From Tragulus kanchil (taxonomy: Eukaryota; Chordata; Mammalia; Artiodactyla; Tragulidae): DNA of 64,000 nucleotides. The translations under genes and the position numbers were made by a program. Below the pieces are notes generated by a model. The model was not told the DNA's origin and did not search any database. It saw only the letters and a list, made by a program, of their open reading frames with translations. The first letter of the stretch is position 1. Every line of letters starts with the position of its first letter. The DNA lies in assembly GCA_022376925.1 (NCBI GenBank), contig JAIOJX010000024.1:166563608-166627607 (forward strand), read 5' to 3'. Below, piece after piece: positions 34,686 through 47,785 of this stretch.

Positions 34686-36985
34686 CTGTTTTCCACTCTC
34701 AGGCCTTGGTTTAGTGTTCCAGCACCCAAAGGACTGTTCTAGAGCTAGTAAGTGGCTTATGAATCACAATTTATCTACAAAAAAACTAATACTGGCCAAT
34801 TACCAGGGGAACAAATTAAATTTCCCTCTGAGATTAATTTGATCACACTAATTTTTTTTTTTCTCCCAGGTGTTTAGATGCTTACAATATAAAAAAACTT
34901 TTAAACTGTTCCAGATAAAATGTTAACTTTTCTTTTGTGATATCTAAAAAAGGACTAAAAATGCTCTTAAAATTATACAGAGGGTGGCAGATCGAGTATA
35001 TGATTTCCCCAGAGAGATAAGAAGTCAAACAAAGGAAAGGTACAGAATAGAAAAAGAAATCGAAGGCTGTATTGCAGTGGTACTTTCACAAGGCATCCCT
35101 AATGATTTGTCTGTCTCCTAGTTCTACTTTTCCAAAGCTCTTCCGTGCCTCCGCCTTGATGGACTGCTATCTGCTAGGGCAAGACCCTCAGCTTTGCCTT
35201 TCTAGCTTATCTCAGTGTGAGGAGATCTCAGTCTAAGGAGACTAAGGAGTCTAAGGAGGCTTTAGAGAACCAGAGTGGGCATTTCTTTAGGTTGATGTGG
35301 GGCTGGTTTGCTGAACAGCAGGAGCATCTTTGGATAACTTAGCGCATATAAACTGCTTTGTTTATTAAGACTAAAAATTAGTCCGTGTTGTACGGTCTGG
35401 GAACTGGGCCAAACTTCAGGCAGGACCTCAGCATTTATGACAATAACAAAGGCACAGTGGGAAAGTCCAGCTAATAAGGAAAGGTGCCCATAAAGAATTT
35501 CCCAAAGGGCCAAGGGGTTATAATCACATGCTACAAATAGTCTGATCCTTCCTAAGACTACCTAGTCTACTAGGGTTCGGGACAAATGACACAAGCTCTG
35601 GGGAACTACACCATTGTCTCCTGAACGCCTGAGGGTCAGATGAGCAGTGTGTGCAGCTCTGAGCCCCCACTTTCTGCAGGATGCTGGAGCAACAAGGACC
35701 ATGGCCAGCTCTTCACGGTGCTCTCCTCCAACATTCCTGGGCTTTCCTGGTCTCTGGTCCATTCTTCTTCATGGCAGGCTGATATATCTAAACTGAGACC
35801 CACCGCACTACCTGGCTTTGTGATTTTGCTTGGGAACTGTTTTCCACTCTCAGGCCTTGGTTTAGTGTTCCAGCACCCAAAGGACTGTTCTAGAGCTAGT
35901 AAGTGGCTTATGAATCACAATTTATCTACAAAAACTAATACTGGCCAATTACCAGGAACAAATTAAATTTCCCTCTGAGATTAATTTGATCACACTAATT
36001 TTTTTTTTTCTCCCAGGTGTTTAGATGCTTACAATATAAAAAAACTTTTAAACTGTTCCAGATAAAATGTTAACTTTTCTTTTGTGATATCTAAAAAAGG
36101 ACTAAAAATGCTCTTAAAATTATACAGAGGGTGGCAGATCGAGTATATGATTTCCCCAGAGAGATAAGAAGTCAAACAAAGGAAAGGTACAGAATAGAAA
36201 AAGAAATCGAAGGCTGTATTGCAGTGGTACTTTCACAAGGCATCCCTAATGATTTGTCTGTCTCCTAGTTCTACTTTTCCAAAGCTCTTCCGTGCCTCCG
36301 CCTTGATGGACTGCTATCTGCTAGGGCAAGACCCTCAGCTTTGCCTTTCTAGCTTATCTCAGTGTGAGGAGATCTCAGTCTAAGGAGACTAAGGAGTCTA
36401 AGGAGGCTTTAGAGAACCAGAGTGGGCATTTCTTTAGGTTGATGTGGGGCTGGTTTGCTGAACAGCAGGAGCATCTTTGGATAACTTAGCGCATATAAAC
36501 TGCTTTGTTTATTAAGACTAAAAATTAGTCCGTGTTGTACGGTCTGGGAACTGGGCCAAACTTCAGGCAGGACCTCAGCATTTATGACAATAACAAAGGC
36601 ACAGTGGGAAAGTCCAGCTAATAAGGAAAGGTGCCCATAAAGAATTTCCCAAAGGGCCAAGGGGTTATAATCACATGCTACAAATAGTCTGATCCTTCCT
36701 AAGACTACCTAGTCTACTAGGGTTCGGCACAAATGACACAAGCTCTGGGGAACTACACCATTGTCTCCTGAACGCCTGAGGGTCAGATGAGCAGTGTGTG
36801 CAGCTCTGAGCCCCCACTTTCTGCAGGATGCTGGAGCAACAAGGACCATGGCCAGCTCTTCACGGTGCTCTCCTCCAACATTCCTGGGCTTTCCTGGTCT
36901 CTGGTCCATTCTTCTTCATGGCAGGCTGATATATCTAAACTGAGACCCACCCGCACTACCTGGCTTTGTGATTTTTGCTTGGGAA
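34686..36985. repeat. Direct tandem duplication 12 (34686-35835 / 35838-36985)
   Basis: Offset 1147-1151 bp. Unique intron without recognised transposons. The joint is nearly blunt. Differences are a few run-length changes and one g/c substitution near 35580/36728. Confidence 0.95.
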
Positions 36986-36999
36986 TAAAGGTGCTGAGA

Positions 37000-37190
37000 A
37001 TGCTTCCCAGGTGGTGCTCTTGGTAAAGACCGTGTCTACCAATGCAGGAGCCACAGGGTCGATCCCTGGGAAAGGACGATCCCATGGAGCTGGAAATGGC
37101 AACCCACGCCAGTATGCTTGGCTGGACAGAGGAGCCTCACATGGGGCTGCAGAGAGTTGGACAGGATGGAATGACAAAGCACAAGAATGC
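37000..37190 (+). mobile_element. Bov-tA SINE, diverged
   Basis: Worn Bov-tA: cttcccaggtggtgctcttg, gggtcgatccctggg, tggcaacccacgccagtatg, gacagaggagcct. Confidence 0.85.
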
Positions 37191-37194
37191 TGAG

Positions 37195-37610
37195 AAGGAA
37201 GAACAGAGGAAACGCTGGGAAGTAGGAAAGGAAAACCATCTACATGGAATAAGGGACGAGAGAGTCTTCAAAAGTGTCTTCTATCATTAAAACACAGTTA
37301 CAATAATCTATAAGTAAATTGAAGTGCAAATCTTTTCTTGTTTGTGATCACATCATACACAAAGGTTTTAATGAATTTTCATCAAACTCACAAGGTTTGC
37401 TTAGGATGTTTTTAAGTTAAAGACTACCTGAATTTTCTTTGAGGAACTGGCAATAGGATTCCCTAATGACATACATAAAAATCGGTGGGCGTCCTCAGTA
37501 GGAGCGGACAAAGATTCCCTAAGAAGGTCAAATGAGGACTGAGCAAAGCAAGACCTGCCAAGTGCTGAACAGAGAAAATGCCCAGGGGGTTCAGATGAAA
37601 GTCTCCAATC
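37195..37610. other. Intronic sequence, nothing recognised
   Basis: Non-repetitive intron between two SINEs. Confidence 0.45.
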
Positions 37611-37922
37611 AAAACTCACCAGAACAGGCCTTCCCTGGTGCTCCAGTGCGTAAAGAGTCCATCTTGCAGTGCAAGGGGCACCGGTTCAATCCTTGGTCCG
37701 GAAAGATCCCATGTGCCGCGGAGCGGCTGGGCCAGTGATTTCAATTCTGAGCCAACACTCTGAAGCGCGTGCGCCCAGAGCCAGTGCTCTGCAGTGAGAT
37801 AGGCCACTTCAATGGGAGGCCCACATGTGCCAAAATAATAAAGATGGACGAAGATAAATGATGACTTAGAGCCAAAAAAAAAAAAAAACATTTAAAAATA
37901 AAACAAAAACTCACCAGAACAG
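37611..37922 (+). mobile_element. tRNA-Glu SINE, distinctive family (copy 3)
   Basis: Body 37628-37889: ccttccctggtgctccagtg head, ggttcaatccttggtcc, atgtgccgcggagcggctgg, gcgtgcgcccagagccag, tail gacttagagcc and an A-run. Bounded by an exact 17-base target-site duplication, aaaactcaccagaacag, at 37611-37627 and 37906-37922. Confidence 0.9.
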
Positions 37923-38028
37923 ATACCTAAGTGGCTGAACTGGTTTGCAACTGAGCTGCTTCTCACTGAAGCAATTTCCAGACCCATGCCCGACAGTAAG
38001 TTACGGGGAGGCACTGATTTAGTCGTCA

Positions 38029-38061
38029 GTGACCCACCCCCACCCCACCCCACCCCACCCC
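38029..38061. repeat. (CCCCA)n simple repeat
   Basis: Short C-rich pentanucleotide tract followed by ctgggg. The opposite strand has runs of four G at regular spacing and could form a quadruplex. Confidence 0.85.
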
Positions 38062-39630
38062 TGGGGAGCCAGCCAGGAATTGTATAACAGATACAAAACT
38101 GCCTTGAAACAAAGCAGAGCCTCTCCCCTGCCTCCTGGGCGAACAGATGGATGAGTGAAGGAGGGCTCCCAGCGGCAGCACCCACACATTCTCCAACACA
38201 TCACCCCCTTCACGCTCCTCTTCCTGACTCCACCGTCCTCCTCCTGATCAACTCCATCTGGGGCGAGGGTTCAAAACCACTGTCCACCCAGACCCCTCTG
38301 CGAGTGCACTGGATGCCCCAACAGCCGTCCAGGAGGCATTTCCTGAGGCTGGGAGACCAGAGGCACAGGTCTACCTAAACAGGACTAGGAATCCAAAGGC
38401 AACAGATAAGGCAAAACCTCTACAGGTGACTTAAGGTCTAGAGCCTGAAGCCTTTCTGGGAAACTAGCTTTCCCAAAATGTTACTGTTTATAACAAAGGA
38501 CACCAGACCTAGTTGAGAGAGTCTCTTCCCTCAGCAGTCCCGTCCATTGAGATGATTTGCTTATACACTCAGTAAGGAAGGTAACATCCAGAAAGCCGGA
38601 GGACACTTGCCGGAGTCAAGGCCCAGCCCCTTTCCAGACCTGAGGCAAAGCCCCAGTGGCCTGTGGTTTAGCTCCTTGACGGCTCATAGGAACAGCCTTG
38701 CTCACCTCTGTGGATCTCTCTCCTGTGTCAGGAGCAGAGCAATTCCTCAAAGTGCTGTCCTCAGCAATGTCTTTGGTCATAATACTTTGAAATATGTACG
38801 AATAGTTGGGATTGGAAAATAAATGCATGACAAACAAGCAAATACTAAGTTTACTGTTGCAATGATTCCAAGAAACCCTCTACCAAAAAAAGCGTTCACA
38901 CCTATCACTCGCCTAGCGATGTTTCAGGTGTGGGGTGGTGGGTGAAGGGGACACAGAGGCACCACTTTGTGCCCAACACTGTCCGCTGGCCACCCTCCTC
39001 CATTACAAGTCAAATACCCAGGGAAGACAACACATTAATTTATCACATGCCAATGTGAGAAAGCCGGCCTTCCTATAACAAAGACCTTAGAAACAAGAAA
39101 GCACCAGGCAACAAGGCAGACATGGGAGCAAGCTATGGGGAAGGAAACTTGAAAGCAGGAGGGAGGGCTTATCACAGCCTCCAGGGCTAATCACACTGCA
39201 CCCCTCTACTCTGCAAATCCACACTGGATTTTGCATGTGTGACTAAGCCTCACAATTTCCCCCAAAATGCCACTGAACTATGCCACGCTTCTGCTGCACA
39301 ATCACAGCATGAAATACTTTCAACATATGCCTTCTGACTCATGACAGACACTCAGTGCTGTTTTGACAGGAGCTATTGTACAGAAGAAGGAAGAGGCGAG
39401 AACAGAAGGAAAGGGAAGGGGGAAGGCAGACGCGCCGTACATGGAAGAGGATGAACCAAACCTCCAGCTCCATATGCAGAGGTTGAGAAAGAGCCTCCTT
39501 GCAAACTGTGCTTCAGAGGTCTTCAAGAGCTTCTTGAAGACATTTTCCCCCCAAATCTAAGTCATAATCACCATAAAGACACAACCATCCAAGGCCTCAG
39601 GTAAATGCCAACTGTCCCACGAGATACCGG
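38062..39630. other. Intronic sequence, nothing recognised
   Basis: The longest non-duplicated, low-repeat stretch of the window. No exon, repeat family or regulatory motif that I can support. Confidence 0.45.
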
Positions 39631-39639
39631 AGTCTTAGG

Positions 39640-39830
39640 AAAATTGGAGTTCTAAATCAGGACGCTGACTCTACGGACTGTACCACAAGGTGACCTTGGG
39701 GAAACAAATCTTGGTCCCTCGAAGTGTCAGCTTCCCCACCTGTAAAATGTGAGTGGGAATATTCACCTTGCAGAATTGGGAAGATCATAGGAGATACTGT
39801 ATATGAGAGTACCAGCACTGTGCTTCCGAG
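39640..39830 (+). mobile_element. MIR, plus strand, diverged
   Basis: Contains gaccttggggaaacaaatc, cttccccacctgtaaaatg and gagagtaccagcactgtgctt in MIR order. Confidence 0.6.
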
Positions 39831-40098
39831 TAAATAGATTTTTCCCTCCTCACTTCTTTGCTTTTGTCAAAAACTTTGGGGCACTTCAAACTGAACTAAA
39901 AATAGAGGATCTGTCCAGTGTTTCTGAGACTCAAAGTGTGTGTATGGATCACGTGAGGGGTTTGTTTAAATGCAAATTCTAACTCTGTAATCTCATAATG
40001 TGGCCTGAGATGGTGAATTTCTCAAATACGCGCAGGGTTGTTAGAGGCCTGCTTTTTAAGAAGCAGAACATTAAAGGCCAGTAAGAGTCTTGATTAAG

Positions 40099-40310
40099 CC
40101 CACGGCTTGATGACTCAGAGGGCAAAAAAGCTGCCCACAAGGCCTGAGGCCCGGGTTCCATCCCTGGGTCAGGAAGACCCCCTGGAGAAGGAAATGGCAG
40201 CCCACTCCAGTATCTGTGCCTGGAGATCGCCATGGACAGAGGAGCCTGAGTGGGCTGCAGGCCACGGGGTGCACAGTCAGGCACCACTGAGAGACTAACA
40301 CTTTCATTAT
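40099..40310 (+). mobile_element. Bov-tA SINE
   Basis: Head cacggcttgatgactcagag, gggttccatccctgggtc, ggagaaggaaatggcagccc, acagaggagcctgagtggg and tail ctgagagactaacactttc. Copy at 41231-41442. Confidence 0.9.
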
Positions 40311-40795
40311 CAAGAGTTTGGAATGAGGACAAATTTCTGTGATATAAGAAAGGGCCCATGTATTTTTGTTTTCAAAAGGATATGTAAAGAATTCAGTGAA
40401 ATTAGTACAAATCAAAAAGGTTCCATCTGTCTACTCTAGATTAGGAACCTTGAGCAATACTCGATTTCACCAGGAGACGATTAAGCAGAATCAACATGAG
40501 AGGCAAAACCCTGAAATGCCGTGCGCCAGAACTCAGACTACGAGCAGAAAACACCCTTCTGACTCAGCTGAAGATATTTTTCAATTTCCTGAAAAATAAA
40601 ATAAAAAGATAAATCAGAGATTCTGTCTGCGTGCTGAGTTAAAGCTTTGGCAAATAAAAAGTAAGATCAAGCATTAAGTTGGAAAAAAAAGACCATGGCA
40701 GAAATTACACAGGTGTTTGGAGGCAAAGAGAAACAAAGCAGGAAGAGAGAGGGACAGGAGGAAATCTCTTTCTTTAAATTATCAAAATTAGAAAA

Positions 40796-41114
40796 ATTTA
40801 TAATGTATGCATAAATATAAGATATAATATACATATATATATCATTATATCTATATGATATACATGCATATGTTACATATATAGCACAGGTACATACTAT
40901 ATATAATATATACAGAATGCATATTATACACATATATGTGATATATGTGACATATCATATATATGACATATACAAATTATATATATTATATATTGTATGT
41001 ACATATAATGTATTGTTTATTAATATATACTATATATATAACTTATATATTTAGAATGTATTATAATATAGCAAATAAATTCTCTATATTAAAATATAAA
41101 TTATATTATAATAC
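40796..41114. repeat. AT-rich simple-sequence tract, first part
   Basis: Almost entirely A/T with interspersed tata, catata and tgta words. Repeated at 41928-42246 as the end of block 13, where it leads directly into the main tract. Confidence 0.88.
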
Positions 41115-42640
41115 AAAAAAATTTCTCATAATGTGGCCTGAGATGGTGAATTTCTCAAATCTGGCAGGGTTGTTAGAGGCCTGCTTTTTAAGAAGCAGAA
41201 CATTAAAGGGCAGTAAGAGTCTTGATTAAGCCCACGGCTTGATGACTCAGAGGGCAAAAAAGCTGCCCACAAGGCCTGAGGCCCGGGTTCCATCCCTGGG
41301 TCAGGAAGACCCCCTGGAGAAGGAAATGGCAGCCCACTCCAGTATCTGTGCCTGGAGATCGCCATGGACAGAGGAGCCTGAGTGGGCTGCAGGCCACGGG
41401 GTGCACAGTCAGGCACCACTGAGAGACTAACACTTTCATTATCAAGAGTTTGGAATGAGGACAAATTTCTGTGATATAAGAAAGGGCCCATGTATTTTTG
41501 TTTTCAAAAGGATATGTAAAGAATTCAGTGAAATTAGTACAAATCAAAAAGGTTCCATCTGTCTACTCTAGATTAGGAACCTTGAGCAATACTCGATTTC
41601 ACCAGGAGACGATTAAGCAGAATCAACATGAGAGGCAAAACCCTGAAATGCCGTGCGCCAGAACTCAGACTACGAGCAGAAAACACCCTTCTGACTCAGC
41701 TGAAGATATTTTTCAATTTCCTGAAAAATAAAATAAAAAGATAAATCAGAGATTCTGTCTGCGTGCTGAGTTAAAGCTTTGGCAAATAAAAAGTAAGATC
41801 AAGCATTAAGTTGGAAAAAAAAGACCATGGCAGAAATTACACAGGTGTTTGGAGGCAAAGAGAAACAAAGCAGGAAGAGAGAGGGACAGGAGGAAATCTC
41901 TTTCTTTAAATTATCAAAATTAGAAAAATTTATAATGTATGCATAAATATAAGATATAATATACATATATATATCATTATATCTATATGATATACATGCA
42001 TATGTTACATATATAGCACAGGTACATACTATATATAATATATACAGAATGCATATTATACACATATATGTGATATATGTGACATATCATATATATGACA
42101 TATACAAATTATATATATTATATATTGTATGTACATATAATGTATTGTTTATTAATATATACTATATATATAACTTATATATTTAGAATGTATTATAATA
42201 TAGCAAATAAATTCTCTATATTAAAATATAAATTATATTATAATACATTCTAAATATATATTTTTATATATGTAATATTTACTCTATGAAATATATGTTA
42301 TATATATATTATATCTTATATATAATAAATATGTCTATGATATGCATTATATATGACATTATATATTACACTATCTTATATTACATATGCTATTCTATAT
42401 AATATTATCTTATATATATTATATAATTATGATATATATTATATAATATATAATTTATATATTGTATACAATATATGTGTTCTATGCACAATTATATACC
42501 TTATATTTAAAATATTGTTATAGTATATATATTATATAATATATATTATATTTAACATATATATTATAGAACAAATTATAGTATATAAAATATATTACAT
42601 ATTTGACAATATGTTCTATAATATTTATATGTGTATGATG

Positions 42641-43570
42641 TATATTATATACATTACATACATCATATACTGTGTGTACATTTTATATTGTATATTAATA
42701 TTATCACATATACATGATATGTCATATATTATACTATGGATTATATTATATTGTATATTATGTTATATATCATTACTATATTGTATTATATATGATGTTA
42801 TATATTATAAATGATATATATATATACTATGTATCACATACTATATATGATATAAATTAAATACATGTATTATATATAATATGCTCAGTATATATATAAT
42901 GTAAAATATATATTTGATGTATAAAATTATGTTATAGAATGTATCATAATACATATATATTATAGTATATGTATAATAATCTGAAATAATATATATGCTA
43001 TATCTATTATAATCTATGATATACATACTACATTATATATATCTGATATATAGTATATATTATGTATATTATATGGATTATATAATATCTATTGTATGTA
43101 TTATATACATTACATACATCATATACTGTGTGTACATTTTATATTGTATATTAATATTATCACATATACATGATATGTCATATATTATACTATGGATTAT
43201 ATTATATTGTATATTATGTTATATATCATTACTATATTGTATTATATATGATGTTATATATTATAAATGATATATATATATACTATGTATCACATACTAT
43301 ATATGATATAAATTAAATACATGTATTATATATAATATGCTCAGTATATATATAATGTAAAATATATATTTGATGTATAAAATTATGTTATAGAATGTAT
43401 CATAATACATATATATTATAGTATATGTATAATAATCTGAAATAATATATATGCTATATCTATTATAATCTATGATATACATACTACATTATATATATCT
43501 GATATATAGTATATATTATGTATATTATATGGATTATATAATATCTATTGTATGTATTATATACATTATA
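42641..43570. repeat. 456-bp direct duplication within AT tract
   Basis: Segment containing acatcatatactgtgtgtac at about 42655 recurs 456 bp later, with the whole intervening sequence repeated. Could be genuine repeat expansion or assembly slippage. Confidence 0.9.
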
Positions 43571-44177
43571 TGTCATATGTGTCTATTTTATATGTATTTT
43601 ATATATTATATATCATACTATATCATATTATATTAAATTATATGTGATATATGTGCTGTTCTATTTTATTCTATTATATGTACTATTATCTATTATTTAT
43701 GATTATGATATATCTTATATTATGTATATCTTATATATTATATGTAATATATACATTATATGTACTATGTAATATCTAGTATATATAATATACATATTAT
43801 ACATTATCTATGTACAATATATAATATGCATTACTGAATATTTTATAATATATATATTATATTATATATTAGAATATATTCTATAACATACATTTATATA
43901 CTATATATGCAACATATAGTGCATACATAATATGTGTAATGTATATAATATATGTATAGACTACTTGTATATGCTCTGTGTATATTATATATGTAATATA
44001 TATATGTACATGTACCTTATACATATATTATGTTACATATATTACATTATATATGTATTATTATATACAGTAATATATGTGTGCATGTTATATGTACATA
44101 TATATTATACATGATATATAATACATATTGTACATGTGTAATATATGTTTTATATATTATATATATTTGATATATAT

Positions 44178-44641
44178 TATATATATTATACACATATTAT
44201 ATGTTATATGTATGTGTATCTATATAATTATATATTATATAATTGATATAATTAATAATTAATATAAATAATATATATTATACACTATATACATGGTAGA
44301 TATATATGATATATAATATATAAAGATTCATATATGTCATATATAATATGTGATATATATAATATGTGTGATACAATTATACATTACATATTATATATTT
44401 ATTATATATATTATATACATTACACATATTATATGTTATATGTATGTGTATCTATATAATTATATATTATATAATTGATATAATTAATAATTAATATAAA
44501 TAATATATATTATACACTATATACATGGTAGATATATATGATATATAATATATAAAGATTCATATATGTCATATATAATATGTGATATATATAATATGTG
44601 TGATACAATTATACATTACATATTATATATTTATTATATAT
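44178..44641. repeat. 232-bp direct duplication within AT tract
   Basis: The unit holding acatggtagatatatatgat (44291 and 44523) is present twice in tandem, offset 232 bp. Confidence 0.88.
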
Positions 44642-44766
44642 AATATATATAATACATATAAGTTACCATTTCATACGTTTCAAAAGACATTTATTATTAA
44701 TATGAACATATTTTTAAAAGATTCATCTCTTAGAAAATTATCTTTTTTACTCAGATATAATGAAAA

Positions 44767-47022
44767 TGTTAACTGTAAATCAGTGTGTTCTCATTCCCTC
44801 AGTCATATCCTACTCTTTGCGACCCTGTGGAGTGCAGCCCACTAGGTTCCTCTGTCCACAGGTTTTCCCTGGCAGGAATACCAGAATGGGTTTCCATTTC
44901 TTCCTCCAGAGATTTCCCAACCCAGGGGTCAAACCTATGTCTCATGCCTCTCCTGCACTGGTAGGTGTATTCTTAACTAGTGAGGTATCCCCAACCGTAA
45001 GCCATTCAAGTTTATACTGAATACTACAGTGTTTTATACTATTATTTCATTTTTTCATACAAGATAATGTCAAAACCTCAAAGGGACAGAAAATCCCTGA
45101 GCAGCTAAGATCCCTTCTTATACTTTTATAAACCTCTAAAGTATTTAACGAATTGATCAACTATGACTAATTACTCAATACAAATCTGATAAACCTAATT
45201 TTTAAAATTCAAAATGTCAGGGGAAAGTAATTCCATTTATCAGAAAGAAACATGAGCTGTTAACAACTGTTAGCAATTCACAACATAAACAAGTAATTGC
45301 CAGTATCTAATTTAGAGATGTACATTTGCCAAAGAGAGCTAGGGTCTAGCATAAATATAGATTTTTCACATTTTTAGCGCAACATCTTTGTGCAGTTCCT
45401 TAACATTTCCATAAAGAGTCAGACACAACTGAATCAACTTAGCATGCATGCATACATCAGAGAGTGAGGAAGATGGAAAAAATATCAGACATTCCTTTAT
45501 CTTATTTTTGTCACCTAGAAAAGCCTGAACAATGCTTTCTCTGCAAAACATGATGAAGTTCAGCCCAGTGTGTTTCTAATCTCAAGAACGTGTTGCTTAT
45601 AACAATGGCAGTTTTATGGCACTTGGCCACAAGAGTGTTTAAAATATTGTAGCATAGGATGTGGTTTGCAAGAGTCATAGAAACATGACTTGAGAGGAAT
45701 CTTCAGAGTTCAATTATTCATTCCATCCTTCTGCTTCCATATAAGTTATCTAAACCAGTGCTATAATAGATTTAATATCTTTAAAGGGCTTTCTGCTTAT
45801 TAAAACAGAGAGCAATAATGTAGCATAATTAAACAAAAACTGGGTTGGCAGCCAGGACGGTTAAATTCTAGAAACTGGAAACAAGCTAAGGCAAAAGACA
45901 TTTCTCTTACCAGGTGTTAACTGTAAATCAGTGTGTTCTCATTCCTCAGTCTCTTTTGCCCTTTCCCTTCCTCTGTCCACAGGTTTTCTGGCAGGAATAC
46001 CAGAATGGGTTTCCATTTCTTCCTCCAGAGATTTCCCAACCCAGGGGTCAAACCTATGTCTCATGCCTCTCCTGCACTGGTAGGTGTATTCTTAACTAGT
46101 GAGGTATCCCCAACCGTAAGCCATTCAAGTTTATACTGAATACTACAGTGTTTTATACTATTATTTCATTTTTTCATACAAGATAATGTCAAAACCTCAA
46201 AGGGACAGAAAATCCCTGAGCAGCTAAGATCCCTTCTTATACTTTTATAAACCTCTAAAGTATTTAACGAATTGATCAACTATGACTAATTACTCAATAC
46301 AAATCTGATAAACCTAATTTTTAAAATTCAAAATGTCAGGGGAAAGTAATTCCATTTATCAGAAAGAAACATGAGCTGTTAACAACTGTTAGCAATTCAC
46401 AACATAAACAAGTAATTGCCAGTATCTAATTTAGAGATGTACATTTGCCAAAGAGAGCTAGGGTCTAGCATAAATATAGATTTTTCACATTTTTAGCGCA
46501 ACATCTTTGTGCAGTTCCTTAACATTTCCATAAAGAGTCAGACACAACTGAATCAACTTAGCATGCATGCATACATCAGAGAGTGAGGAAGATGGAAAAA
46601 ATATCAGACATTCCTTTATCTTATTTTTGTCACCTAGAAAAGCCTGAACAATGCTTTCTCTGCAAAACATGATGAAGTTCAGCCCAGTGTGTTTCTAATC
46701 TCAAGAACGTGTTGCTTATAACAATGGCAGTTTTATGGCACTTGGCCACAAGAGTGTTTAAAATATTGTAGCATAGGATGTGGTTTGCAAGAGTCATAGA
46801 AACATGACTTGGAGAGGAATCTTCAGAGTTCAATTATTCATTCCATCCTTCTGCTTCCATATAAGTTATCTAAACCAGTGCTATAATAGATTTAATATCT
46901 TTAAAGGGCTTTCTGCTTATTAAAACAGAGAGCAATAATGTAGCATAATTAAACAAAAACTGGGTTGGCAGCCAGGACGGTTAAATTCTAGAAACTGGAA
47001 ACAAGCTAAGGCAAAAAGACAT
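44767..47022. repeat. Direct tandem duplication 14 (44767-45900 / 45915-47022)
   Basis: Offset 1148 bp at the start and 1119 bp later, because the second copy has lost about 29 bases of an inverted Bov-tA near 45945-45975. Otherwise near-identical. Confidence 0.95.
44788..44995 (-). mobile_element. Bov-tA SINE, minus strand
   Basis: Plus strand ctcagtcatatcctactctt, ggtttccatttcttcctcca, aacccaggggtcaaacc and tagtgaggtatcc. The copy at 45936-46113 is missing about 29 internal bases. Confidence 0.88.
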
Positions 47023-47137
47023 AATGACTAATGGCCCAGTGGCAACCTGTTGGGAGGTATCCAGTAATACATGGCTCTGTTCTCAACTGTGTTATGCTTA
47101 GTATTTTAATTAAGAACTTTATATCAGTGATTCTTAG

Positions 47138-47252
47138 ACTCAACAGACATGAACAGACTCAGAGAGATAGCAGAGGACAGGGAAGTCTGGAGTGCTGCAG
47201 GCCATGGGGTCACAAAGAGTCGGACACAACTTAGCAACTGAACAATAACATC
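47138..47252 (+). mobile_element. Bov-A/BovB 3' fragment
   Basis: Ends with ggccatggggtcacaaagag, tcggacacaacttagcaac, the typical Bov-A tail shared with BovB. No tRNA head. Confidence 0.8.
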
Positions 47253-47785
47253 AGGGACTCTTAAGCTGGTTGCTCATTAGAATCACATGGGTGGAGTTTT
47301 TTTAATACCAATGCCTAGACTCCATAATCCAGAGCCTCTGATTTCATTGGCTATTGGCTTATACACCAGTGAAAATGAAAAAGGCATGCTTGTTAACTCC
47401 ACATGTGACAAGGGCCAGTTCTACAACAAATAAAATGCAGAGATAAATACGGCACAGTCCTGATCACTAATAATGAAAACAATATTCATATGAGATTAAT
47501 AGGAGTCAACAGTCACCAAAAACTAGTGCTATCTTGGCCTGCAGTAATGTTTCTACTTCAGCCTGGCCAAGTAACTTTTAGAATATTGCTTGACTTTGAA
47601 GCAACCCACTTTAAGAAATGATAACAAAGATGAAGTTCTTTGAAAAGAAAGGGAATTGAAGGTGATGTTCTGGAGGCTAGTCTATTCAGAGAGCCAAATA
47701 TCAGAAGGGTTGTCTTGGAAAACGGGAGACACATGTGACCTGCGTTGGCGTCAGAAGAAAAGCTAACCCAAAGGATAACAGAGCA
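47253..47785. other. Intronic sequence, nothing recognised
   Basis: Non-repetitive intron before block 15. No exon-like signals found. Confidence 0.45.

Larger units (their letters stand above)
39991..42246. repeat. Direct tandem duplication 13 (39991-41114 / 41124-42246)
   Basis: Offset 1132-1133 bp. Contains a Bov-tA SINE, unique intron and the first 320 bp of the AT-rich tract. Junction is a short A-run. Confidence 0.95.
41928..44660. repeat. Long AT-rich tract (about 2.7 kb) of imperfect TA-type repeats
   Basis: Continuous imperfect TA/TATG/TACA repeats, with very few G or C. Open frames here encode only Tyr/Ile/Met-rich low-complexity peptides and are not genes. Contains internal duplications of 456 and 232 bp. 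Confidence 0.93.

Noticed and set aside
42611..44114. Several Tyr/Ile-rich open frames
   Set aside because: Low-complexity translation of the AT-rich simple sequence.
45366..45551. Minus-strand frame beginning MFCRES, reminiscent of the ATP8B4 start MFCSEK
   Set aside because: Similarity ends after three or four residues, there is no donor site at the expected place, and the rest does not match a P4-ATPase.
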